DNA of 64,000 nucleotides, taken from NCBI RefSeq assembly GCF_042408815.1, contig NZ_JBHOQR010000027.1, positions 59,319-123,318 on the forward strand, in the 5' to 3' direction. Positions 17,424 through 25,362 of the stretch are shown in pieces. The notes under the pieces were generated by a model, which saw nothing but the letters and a program-made list of their open reading frames with translations, ran no database searches and was not told the DNA's origin. Positions within the stretch are counted from its first letter, which is position 1. Each line of letters starts with the position of its first letter. Both the position numbers and the translations under genes were made by a program. The DNA comes from Thermoflexus sp042408815. Its GTDB lineage: Bacteria > Chloroflexota > Anaerolineae > Thermoflexales > Thermoflexaceae.

Positions 17424-18791
17424 GTGCCTGCCCATCCATCCGTTCGATCCCCAGCACGCTATTACGCCCTGAAGGCCCTGTATCGGATCGAGACGCGGGC
17501 CGCCTATGCAGACTACGTGTTGCAGGCCCTGCGGCGAGAGGCGGAGCTATCCCCGCGGGATCAGGACCTCCTCACCACACTGGTGGATGGCGTGACCATC
17601 TGGCGGAAAACCCTGGACTGGGTGTTGACCCGCTACGTGCGGGGCGGTCTGGAGCGCCTGGACCCCTGGGTGCGGAACGCGCTGCGAATGGGGCTTTATC
17701 AATTGATGTTCCTCGATCGGATCCCCCACTGGGCCGCGGTGCATGAGACGGTAGAAGTGGCCCGCGCCGTCGCCGGCGAGGGAGCGGCCGCACTGGTGAA
17801 CGCGGTGTTGCGGCGGATCTCCGCCCGACTGGAACAGGGACGGCCGGTGGCCACCTTCCCCCCGATCGAAATCGACCCCGTGGCCCACCTGGCGATCCGC
17901 TATTCCTTTCCAGAATGGATGGTGCGACGCTGGATCACCCGATATGGGATGGAAGGCGCACGGGAGCTCTGCCGCTTCCACAACACCCCGCGGCCATTGA
18001 GCCTGCGAGTGAACCGTCTGCGGGCAACCCGCGAGGAGATCCTCGCCGACCTGGAAGCGCGGGGATTGCGGGCCCGGCCTGGTGCCTATCACCCTTACAT
18101 CGTGCAGGTGGAAGGAGGGCTGGACCTTGCCGCATGGCCGGCCTATCAGGAAGGAAAGGTGATTGCCCAGGACGAGGCGGCGGCTCTGGTCCCCTATCTG
18201 ATGGATCTCCGGCCCGGGTTGCGGGTGCTGGATCTGTGCGCCGCTCCAGGGGGGAAGACCACGGCGATCGCAGAGGGCATGGGAGATCGAGGGATCATTG
18301 TGGCGGCGGATGCCCATTTCGGCCGCCTGCGGCGCCTGCGGGAACATGCCCTCCGGATGGGTTTCACCATCATCCGGGTGATCCAGGCGGATGGACAGCG
18401 GCCTTTCCTCTCGGAATGGGCAGACCGGATCCTGATCGACGCCCCCTGTTTGGGGACCGGGGTGCTGGCCCGGCGGAGTGACGCCCGGTGGCATAAACAG
18501 GAATCGGATTTGATCAACCTGACCCGGATACAACGCGGACTCCTGGAGGCAGCCGCCCGGATGCTCCGGCCGGGAGGACGTCTGGTCTACAGTACCTGCT
18601 CCCTCGAGCCGGAGGAAAATGAGGAGCAAATCCACGCCTTCCTCCGGGATCACCCGGAATTCCGCTTCGTGTCCGCCCAGGGGAAAGTGCCCAGCCCCCT
18701 TGTGGACGCTGAGGGCTTTTATCGAGTCCTGCCTCATATCCATCATATGGACGGAGCCTTTGGTGCGATCCTGGAAAAAGCGGGGGGTTGA
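17424..18791 (+). CDS. rsmB: 16S rRNA (cytosine-967-C5)-methyltransferase
   Basis: 455 residues. An N-terminal NusB-like RNA-binding domain (about 8-150; ALKALYRIETRAAYADYVLQ) is followed by the Rossmann catalytic domain with LDLCAAPGGKTTAIAEGMGD (SAM site), DAPCLGTGVLARRSD (first catalytic Cys) and VYSTCSLEPEENEEQI (nucleophilic Cys). This two-cysteine arrangement is diagnostic for m5C RNA methyltransferases. It is the last gene of the co-directional run, 16 bases after mvk. Confidence 0.94.
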   Translation: MPAHPSVRSPARYYALKALYRIETRAAYADYVLQALRREAELSPRDQDLLTTLVDGVTIWRKTLDWVLTRYVRGGLERLDPWVRNALRMGLYQLMFLDRIPHWAAVHETVEVARAVAGEGAAALVNAVLRRISARLEQGRPVATFPPIEIDPVAHLAIRYSFPEWMVRRWITRYGMEGARELCRFHNTPRPLSLRVNRLRATREEILADLEARGLRARPGAYHPYIVQVEGGLDLAAWPAYQEGKVIAQDEAAALVPYLMDLRPGLRVLDLCAAPGGKTTAIAEGMGDRGIIVAADAHFGRLRRLREHALRMGFTIIRVIQADGQRPFLSEWADRILIDAPCLGTGVLARRSDARWHKQESDLINLTRIQRGLLEAAARMLRPGGRLVYSTCSLEPEENEEQIHAFLRDHPEFRFVSAQGKVPSPLVDAEGFYRVLPHIHHMDGAFGAILEKAGG

Positions 18792-18963
18792 AAGGCAGGA
18801 TATCCATCCCTCGAGCCCTCTCATTCGGCTGACAACTCTCACCCATAAATTGTGACATTTATCACTACGTGGTCCCCCTGGGCCTTACTATGATGAAGCT
18901 GCAAGCGACGCCATCGCCGCCCACTCCTGGCGTTCGCTTGCCCTGGCCCCTCCTTTCCTGCTG

Positions 18964-18997
18964 CGGCCCGGCTCGGACTCAGACCGAGACCGGGCCG
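18964..18997. terminator. Strong hairpin between rsmB and a convergent membrane protein gene
   Basis: CGGCCCGG-CTCGG (18964-18976) pairs with CCGAG-A-CCGGGCCG (18984-18997): 13 base pairs with one bulged A. There is no T run on either side, so it may stop transcription only partly or protect 3' ends. It is the only notable structure in the 340-base gap 18792-19132. Confidence 0.45.
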
Positions 18998-19132
18998 TAT
19001 GCATTGATTGGGGATCGGATCCGATTCACCCGCGTTCGAGGCTTGCAGAGCCACAGGATTCTGGAAAGTCCCTCTGCCCCGTGGGTCCGGTGGATCCAGC
19101 CAGAAGCTCCATCGGGCGAACCCCGGAGCTCC

Positions 19133-19669
19133 CTATCGGTTCGTTCGAACTCGGGGCATGCGCCCCACCAGGATCCCCATGATCAGCCCATAGGCCAGAT
19201 GGGCCAGGGCAAAGGATGGCCAGTCTACATAACGGACCATCACGGGGTTGAAGATCGGGAGGATAATCCACGTCGCGGACAACCAGAGCAATGGCCCCAC
19301 AATCACGGCCCACAGCAAGGGAGATCCGGGGAGGGTAGGCAGAATGAGCGCATAGAGGACTCCCAGCATGATCGAAAGAAACCCATGGAGAAATAATCCG
19401 GCGAAGAACGCCCCCGCATGGAAGGACATCAGCGCTTCCGGGGATGCCCGCTGGAGCTCCCGGACCAAGGTGGCCCCAATGAGATTCACCGGGAACCAGA
19501 TCCCCCGGCCAGAGAGCAGACCGTAAGCGATGGCCACAAGCACCATAACGCTCCCTCCCGCCACACCACCGATCACCCCCGCGCGGTAAGGGACGATCTC
19601 CGCCGGCCATCCGACTCCAACTTCCTCCATCTGCAGCGCCCGGCTCACCCGCTTCCACCATCCTGCCAT
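19133..19669 (-). CDS. Multi-pass membrane protein, function unknown
   Basis: 178 residues with about four to five transmembrane helices: VIGGVAGGSVMVLVAIAYGL, HAGAFFAGLFLHGFLSIML, GVLYALILPTLPG, WAVIVGPLLWLSATWIILPI and FALAHLAYGLIMGILVG. No enzymatic motif is visible. The ATG at 19669 follows AGGAGGGATGGCC; the ATG at 19675 abuts that Shine-Dalgarno too closely. Neighbours give no functional clue. Confidence 0.65.
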   Translation of the reverse strand: MAGWWKRVSRALQMEEVGVGWPAEIVPYRAGVIGGVAGGSVMVLVAIAYGLLSGRGIWFPVNLIGATLVRELQRASPEALMSFHAGAFFAGLFLHGFLSIMLGVLYALILPTLPGSPLLWAVIVGPLLWLSATWIILPIFNPVMVRYVDWPSFALAHLAYGLIMGILVGRMPRVRTNR

Positions 19670-19905
19670 GGCCATCCCTCCTGGAGACGGGGGCACTTCC
19701 ACGGGGCAAACCCTCATATGAATGATACGCAGAGCAAAGCGGACGGTTTGAGGATCCGGATAGCTCTAAGATCTATGGAGGACCAGGCTCGCCGCTGTCT
19801 AGCAGCCCCCTTTATCACCCAGAAAGGCTCTACGGGTTTCATGGAACGCCTTGGGGAAAAGGAGAAGCCGCGCTATATTTAAAGGGGAATCGCAAGGGAG
19901 GTTGG

Positions 19906-20595
19906 ATGGAAATGGAGCCCCGGGCGGAACAGGTGCTGGCATGGCTTCGGGAGCCGGGGGTGTTAACGGAGGAACTCCGCCGTCGCCTGTTGGAATTATT
20001 GTTGGGATCCCCATCACCTCCACGGATTTCCTATGAGGAGTTCCTGGCCGAGGCCGATGAGGATACCCGGGCGGAGTGGGTCGATGGCACCATCATCCCC
20101 TACAGCCCCGCCTCCCGAACCCACCAGGAGATCGCTCGCTTCCTCACCGCCCTCCTGAGCACCTACGTGGAGGCTCACGGCCTGGGGGTGGTGCTCCCCG
20201 CCCCCTTCCAGATGAAGCTCTCCCGCTCCGGCCGTGAGCCCGACCTCCTCTTCGTCGCCCACGACCACCTCCACCGCCTCCACCCCACCCACCTCGAAGG
20301 CCCCGCCGACCTGGTGGTCGAAATCGTTTCCCCCGAAAGCGCCCCCCGCGACCGGGGCGAAAAATTCTACGAATACCAGGAAGCCGGCATCTCCGAATAC
20401 TGGCTCATCGACCCCCAGAGCCAGTGGGCCGAGTTCTATCGCCTCGAATTCCCCGGTCGCTACCGCCTCATCACCGAGGGCTCCAGCGGCGAATACCTCA
20501 GCCAGGCCCTCCCCGGCCTCCGCCTTCGCATCGAATGGCTCTGGGAGCCTCCCCCCCTCTTGGAAGCCTTCCGATATAACCAGCTCATCCCTTAA
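19906..20595 (+). CDS. Uma2-family (DUF820) restriction-endonuclease-fold protein
   Basis: 229 residues. After an N-terminal helical part, the PD-(D/E)XK-like core starts at ISYEEFLAEADEDTRAEWVDG. The catalytic-type pattern is seen in SGREPDLLFV (Asp), ADLVVEIVSPES (E-x-(V/S)) and GEKFYEYQEAGISEYWLIDP (Lys-rich helix and D). Biological roles of Uma2 proteins are poorly known. From about 20090 on, codons end strongly in C, unlike neighbours, which suggests horizontal gain. A broken paralogue follows immediately. Confidence 0.88.
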   Translation: MEMEPRAEQVLAWLREPGVLTEELRRRLLELLLGSPSPPRISYEEFLAEADEDTRAEWVDGTIIPYSPASRTHQEIARFLTALLSTYVEAHGLGVVLPAPFQMKLSRSGREPDLLFVAHDHLHRLHPTHLEGPADLVVEIVSPESAPRDRGEKFYEYQEAGISEYWLIDPQSQWAEFYRLEFPGRYRLITEGSSGEYLSQALPGLRLRIEWLWEPPPLLEAFRYNQLIP

Positions 20596-20610
20596 CCGGG
20601 AGAAAACGGC

Positions 20611-20785
20611 ATGCCCACCCGACCGGAAGAGATCCTCGCCCTCCTCCAGCAACCTGGCGTCCTCACCGATCTCCCCCTGCAACCCTACACGACACATTAC
20701 GAATACCAGGGAATACTGGCTCATCGACCCCGCCTACCCGCAGGCAGAGTTCTATCAGCGAATGGTTGTGATCCCCGATGTATAA
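20611..20785 (+). pseudogene. Truncated, frameshifted second Uma2 copy
   Basis: It begins like the intact Uma2 N-terminus (MPTRPEEILALLQQPGVLTD), then jumps directly to the C-terminal motif. Around 20703-20711 the frame changes so that REYWLIDPAYPQAEFYQ is read in another frame, ending near 20785. About 120 central residues are missing. This is a tandem duplicate of the preceding gene that lost its core by internal deletion. Confidence 0.75.
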
Positions 20786-20803
20786 CTGAAGGCGGATGGA
20801 ACA

Positions 20804-23800
20804 CTACAAAGTTTCCACCACTTCCTGAGGAACCAGATAGCGCTCCACCGGTTCCCCCCGGGGCAGATGAGCGGCCAGGGCCTGCCAGAGGCGACGAGCC
20901 TCCGCCCGCACCGTTTCCAGAGCGTCCCGCTCTCCCGTGGCGCGGAGCACCTTCCCCAGGGCGATCCGGGCGATCAATGCCGCCGGCCGGAAGCCCGCTG
21001 CATCCGCCCACCGGCTGGCCTCCTCCAGAACGGAGCGCGCGGCCTCGGGACGGCCCACCGCGCGGGCCCAGCGCCCCGCCTCCACCGCCGCATGCACGAA
21101 CTCCACCACCAGCCCTCGGCGGCCGGTGTATTGAAGCACCTGCTCCAGCAATGCGTGGGCTTCTAGCTCCTGTCCCTGCAACCGTGCCAGGCGGGCCTCC
21201 CCGATCAACCCCACACTGCGAGCCACGGCATCCACGGCCCGCCCCTGGGCCAGCGCCTCATCCAGCAACGCCGTCGCCCGCTCGAGATCCCCCCGTGCCA
21301 GGAAAACCATGCCCAGGCCGATCTGAGCGCTCCAACGGTGCGCCCGCAGAGCGGACTGGTTTGTCAACAGTGTCACCACGCTCTGGAACTGGGCCTGCGC
21401 CTCTTCCAGCTGGCGGGCTCGCAGCGCCAGATACCCCTGGAAGATCCGCCCCCAGATCGTGCTCCAGTCCATTTCCGGAACCCGCCGGGCCAGCTGTAGT
21501 CCTTTGTTCAGATAGGCTTGCGCTTCCGCGAAATCTCCCCGTAGATCCTGCAAGTACGCCATCAGGTTGCAGCTCATCACCACATGCGGCCACTGCGCCG
21601 TGGCTTCCGCAATCGTCAACGCCTGATGCAGGCAGGCCTCTGCCGGCTCCGCCATCCCCTGCAGCGTGAGGATCCAACCATAGAAATTCAGCAACAGCGG
21701 CGCCTGCTCCGGCGCCAAGTTTTCCGCCAGCTCCACCCAGGGCCGACCCCAGAGGGGAGGAGCGGGCTGGAAGAACCCCTCCCCGGCAGAGGGAGACGAG
21801 GATTCCTCCCCGAAGACCAGCTCCAGACGATCCAGCAGATCCGCTTCTGCCAAGCTCAACTCGGAAGCGAACTGCGTCCGGATCTCCCCAGCCAGCTCTC
21901 CCACTTCCTCCAGCCGGCCCAGCATCGCCAGGGTGGTCATCAGCCGGCGGGCCGCGTTCAGCGCGTGAACCCGATCCCCCTGCGCCTCCGCCCATTCCCG
22001 GAATCGAGTGTACGTCTCCACAATCCCCTCCCAATCCCCCAGCGCTTCCAGGGCCATCCCCCGCCCGAGATAGGCCCGCCGGATCCATTCCGCCACTCCC
22101 TCATTGCCCGTGGTCTGAGCAGCCGCAGCTAGCGCCTCATCGTAATGGCGCACCGCCTGCCGGAATCCATAGGCCCTCCGGGCATGATCTCCAGCTTCCA
22201 CCGCATAACGCACCATCGACAGAAGAGCCCCACGGCCCGCGCGCTGGAAGTGGTAGGCGATCTCCGCGCTGTAGGGGCCTGGATGAAGCCCATACAGGGC
22301 CGCCAGGGCTTCCGCGAGGCGTTGATGCCGGCGTCGCCGCACCACGGGAGGGATCGCCTCGTAGATCACACGGCGGACCACCTCATGCACGAAAGAAAGG
22401 CGCTCTTCCGCATCCTCTCGGAGGAAATGGCGCTCCAGTAGGATCCGGAGATCGGGCTCCGGATCCGGCGGCCCGATGAGCTCCAGCCATTGAACGGGGA
22501 ACGCCCGACCGATCACCGCCGCGATCTCCAGGATCTCCCGCGCGCCCTCGGGCAGGCGGGCCACCCGATCCGTGATCAGGGCGCGCAGAGAAGAGATCGC
22601 CGCCGGTCCCTCCAGATAGCGCTCCAGGGCCTCACGCCGGAACGATCCCCCGGCCGCCAGCGCCGCGCGCAGGAGCTCCGCCGTGAAAAGGGCGTTCCCC
22701 TCCGTCAAGCTGTGCAAACGCCGGGCGAGATCCTTTAGGCGCGCGACCGGTTCCCCGCTCAACCGGGCCAGCCAGGCAGCCAGGGCCTCCAGGGAAAGAC
22801 GCCCCACCCGGATCTGGTAGCCAATCCCCTCCCGTCGCAGCATCTCCAGCAAATGGCTGACCTCGCATCCCTCCGGCTCCTCCTCTGGGGTGTGAGCCAG
22901 CAACAGCACCAGGGGATGACGCGCCGCGCGTCGAGCCAGGCGACCCACCACGGTCAGGGTGGCCTCATCAGCCCAGTGCAGATCATCCACAAACATCACC
23001 AGCGGATGCTGATCCGCCAGGGCGATGATGAGGTTGGAAAAACCATCGATCAGGCGATGCCGGTTCTCCTCCGGCGTGGTCTCTGGAACAGCCGGCAGGT
23101 TCGGATAAAGAAGGTGCAGGGAGGGGATCAGCTGAGCGACCTGGGCGAGGGCAAAAAGCGGCAGCTCGCCCCGCCGGTCCGCCGAAAGCTGACTCAGCAA
23201 TCGCCGCAAGCCCTCCGCCAGACAGGAAAAGGGAAGAGTACGCTCGATGAACAGGCCGCGGATGTAAAGGACGTCCGCATCATGGGCGAAACGACGGATC
23301 GCCTCCACGGCCAGCCGGGTTTTGCCCGCTCCTGGCTCCCCGATCAGCACCCCCACGCCTCCCTGCCCCCTGGCAAGCCCGGCAAAGACCTCCCGCAGGC
23401 GCTCCAGTTCGGCCTCCCGTCCCACAAAGATCTCTCCCATCCCCCCCTCTACCAAAGGGAGATCTTGCACCGGTTGCAAAAACCGGGTAGGACGGACCGA
23501 CGGGAGCTCTCCGCGAAGAAGCGCTTCGTAGAGGGCGCGGGTGGCGGGGGAGGGTTCCACACCGAAAGCTTCCAGCATGACCTGCCGGCAACGCTCATAC
23601 GTGCTTAACGCTCCAGCCAGATCCCCGACCGCAATCTGATAGCGCATCAGGGCACGGTAGGCCGGCTCCCGGAATTCGTCCAGCGCCAGAATCCGGCGAC
23701 AGAGCGGGATCGCCTTCTCCGGCGCGCCCGCCGCCGCCAGAAGCTCCGCCAGATCCAGAGCGGCTTCCATATATCGCTCGCGCAACTGCTCCCGCTCGGT

Positions 23801-24259
23801 CAATGCCCACTCCGCATAAGGATCCTCAATCAGCAGATCATCCCGATACAGGGAGAGGGCCTCCAGCAGGCAGGCACGCCGTTCCTCAGGCGCCGCCGCA
23901 CGCCCCGCGGCCTCCAGGAGATCTTCGAAGGCCCAGACATCCACCCAAAGCGGAGCGTCCCGGGCCACCGCATAACCGGGCGGCTGGGAGAGGATATACC
24001 GCGAAGCGCGAGGCGGTCGATCCGGCTCCAACGCGCGGCGCAGGGCGTGGATGGTGCTGCGAAGAGTGATCGCGGCTCGCTGGGGATCGGAATGGGGCCA
24101 GAGCCAGTCTAGCAGCTGATCCGAAGGCACCGGCTTTCCCCGGGCCAGCAATAGGATCTTGAAAAGCTGTTTCGCCCGACGGGTGAACCACGCGGATTCC
24201 GGAATGAGCCTCTCTTCCCGCCAGACCTCAAACCGGCCAAACATCCGCACGCGCAGCAT
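20804..24259 (-). CDS. SARP/MalT-type transcriptional activator with AAA ATPase and TPRs
   Basis: A 1151-residue signalling ATPase regulator. Order of parts: an OmpR-like winged helix (about 1-95, LRVRMFGRFEVW to GYAV), a bacterial transcriptional activation domain (about 95-245, ending in YERCRQVMLEAFGVEPSPAT), and an AAA/STAND ATPase with Walker A GEPGAGKTRLAVE and Walker B LVMFVDDLHWAD. A long TPR-like helical array follows (about 680-1140). Family members activate secondary metabolism or catabolic genes on ligand binding. The start ATG 24259 places the winged helix at the N-terminus; an upstream ATG at 24331 adds 24 unlikely residues. Target genes are unknown. Confidence 0.88.
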   Translation of the reverse strand: MLRVRMFGRFEVWREERLIPESAWFTRRAKQLFKILLLARGKPVPSDQLLDWLWPHSDPQRAAITLRSTIHALRRALEPDRPPRASRYILSQPPGYAVARDAPLWVDVWAFEDLLEAAGRAAAPEERRACLLEALSLYRDDLLIEDPYAEWALTEREQLRERYMEAALDLAELLAAAGAPEKAIPLCRRILALDEFREPAYRALMRYQIAVGDLAGALSTYERCRQVMLEAFGVEPSPATRALYEALLRGELPSVRPTRFLQPVQDLPLVEGGMGEIFVGREAELERLREVFAGLARGQGGVGVLIGEPGAGKTRLAVEAIRRFAHDADVLYIRGLFIERTLPFSCLAEGLRRLLSQLSADRRGELPLFALAQVAQLIPSLHLLYPNLPAVPETTPEENRHRLIDGFSNLIIALADQHPLVMFVDDLHWADEATLTVVGRLARRAARHPLVLLLAHTPEEEPEGCEVSHLLEMLRREGIGYQIRVGRLSLEALAAWLARLSGEPVARLKDLARRLHSLTEGNALFTAELLRAALAAGGSFRREALERYLEGPAAISSLRALITDRVARLPEGAREILEIAAVIGRAFPVQWLELIGPPDPEPDLRILLERHFLREDAEERLSFVHEVVRRVIYEAIPPVVRRRRHQRLAEALAALYGLHPGPYSAEIAYHFQRAGRGALLSMVRYAVEAGDHARRAYGFRQAVRHYDEALAAAAQTTGNEGVAEWIRRAYLGRGMALEALGDWEGIVETYTRFREWAEAQGDRVHALNAARRLMTTLAMLGRLEEVGELAGEIRTQFASELSLAEADLLDRLELVFGEESSSPSAGEGFFQPAPPLWGRPWVELAENLAPEQAPLLLNFYGWILTLQGMAEPAEACLHQALTIAEATAQWPHVVMSCNLMAYLQDLRGDFAEAQAYLNKGLQLARRVPEMDWSTIWGRIFQGYLALRARQLEEAQAQFQSVVTLLTNQSALRAHRWSAQIGLGMVFLARGDLERATALLDEALAQGRAVDAVARSVGLIGEARLARLQGQELEAHALLEQVLQYTGRRGLVVEFVHAAVEAGRWARAVGRPEAARSVLEEASRWADAAGFRPAALIARIALGKVLRATGERDALETVRAEARRLWQALAAHLPRGEPVERYLVPQEVVETL

Positions 24260-24484
24260 GAGGACGATCCTTCCCCTTCGTTCACAATTTTTCAGGGCAC
24301 ATAGGAGTGGGCCCGCTGAAGGCATGCCCACCCGCCTTCGAAATTCCCTCCGTTAAAATAGATGCTGCGGCACTTCCATATTGCACCCCGCTCGGTCCAT
24401 GGGGCAAAATAGCCAGACGGCCGTAGAGGCATGCGATGGCTTCCAGGATTGCGGCTGCCAGATCTCTCCAACCGGAGGCGCGGG

Positions 24485-25252
24485 ATGCGCATCGGACGGA
24501 TCCTAACCGAAAACGGCCCTCAATTCGTGATCGTTGGGGAGGATCAGCTGTATGCGCTGGCCGGCGATCCGTTCCGCGGGGAGCTTTCCCGCGGGAAGCC
24601 CCTGGGCCCTGCAGTTGCCCGGGCATGGCTTGCACCCTGTGTTCCCTCTAAGATTATCGCCGTGGGCCGAAATTACATCGAGCACGCCCGTGAGCAGGAA
24701 GCGGAGGTTCCCCCCGAGCCCCTGATCTTCCTGAAACCCCCCAGCGCAGTGATCGGGCCGGGGAGTCCCATTCGGATCCCACCGCAATCCCAGCGGGTGG
24801 AACACGAAGCGGAGCTGGCCGTTGTGATCGGACGCCGGGGGAAGGACATCCCGGAGGGCGAGGCGTGGGCCTATGTGCTCGGCGTGACATGCGGGAACGA
24901 TGTGACCGCCCGAGACCTGCAGCGACGGGACGGCCAGTGGACCCGGAGCAAGGGCTTCGATACGTTCTGCCCCCTGGGACCCTGGATTGTCACTCATCTT
25001 TCCCCAGAGGAGATCAGCAACGCTGAGATCATCTGTCGGGTAAATGGGGAAGTCCGCCAGCATGGAAACACCCGGGAGATGGTTTTCCCGATTCCCACGC
25101 TGATCGCTTACATCTCATCGGTGATGACCCTGGAGCCGGGCGATGTAATCCTGACCGGAACCCCGTCCGGAGTTGGACCGCTCCGCCCCGGCGACTGGGT
25201 AGAGGTCGAGATCCCGGGCATCGGGACACTGCGCAACCCGGTTGAGGGATAG
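24485..25252 (+). CDS. Fumarylacetoacetate hydrolase-family protein
   Basis: 255 residues with an N-terminal lid (1-55) and an FAH catalytic domain. Signature segments are KIIAVGRNYIEHAREQ, EPLIFLKPPSAVIGPG, HEAELAVVIGRRGKDI (metal Glu), GVTCGNDVTARDLQRRDGQW, KGFDTFCPLGPWIV and ILTGTPSGVGPL. The subgroup includes 5-oxopent-3-ene-tricarboxylate decarboxylase and acylpyruvate/oxaloacetate hydrolases; the substrate is undetermined. The start ATG 24485 follows GGAGGCGCGGG. Confidence 0.9.
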   Translation: MRIGRILTENGPQFVIVGEDQLYALAGDPFRGELSRGKPLGPAVARAWLAPCVPSKIIAVGRNYIEHAREQEAEVPPEPLIFLKPPSAVIGPGSPIRIPPQSQRVEHEAELAVVIGRRGKDIPEGEAWAYVLGVTCGNDVTARDLQRRDGQWTRSKGFDTFCPLGPWIVTHLSPEEISNAEIICRVNGEVRQHGNTREMVFPIPTLIAYISSVMTLEPGDVILTGTPSGVGPLRPGDWVEVEIPGIGTLRNPVEG

Positions 25253-25295
25253 CCAGGAAGCCCCATGGGGCACACCACCAGAGTTGGGTGAAGGT

Positions 25296-25324
25296 TTGAC
25301 AACGCGAGCCCATGGCGTTACCCT
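25296..25324 (+). promoter_or_regulatory. Possible promoter for the histidine kinase gene
   Basis: -35 TTGACA (25296-25301), a 17-base spacer and a weak -10 TACCCT (25319-25324). If used, transcription starts after the ATG at 25312 and supports the GTG start at 25363. Confidence 0.4.
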
Positions 25325-25362
25325 GGGGGATACAGAAGCCATCCTTGGGGAGGGAGGGGCTG

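Noticed and set aside
18869..19396. A 175-codon plus-strand frame after rsmB
   Set aside because: Composition is not protein-like and it crosses the strong hairpin and the antisense of the membrane protein gene.
20014..20724. A 236-codon minus-strand frame rich in Glu/Gly/Val
   Set aside because: It is the shadow of the C-ending codons of the Uma2 gene on the opposite strand.
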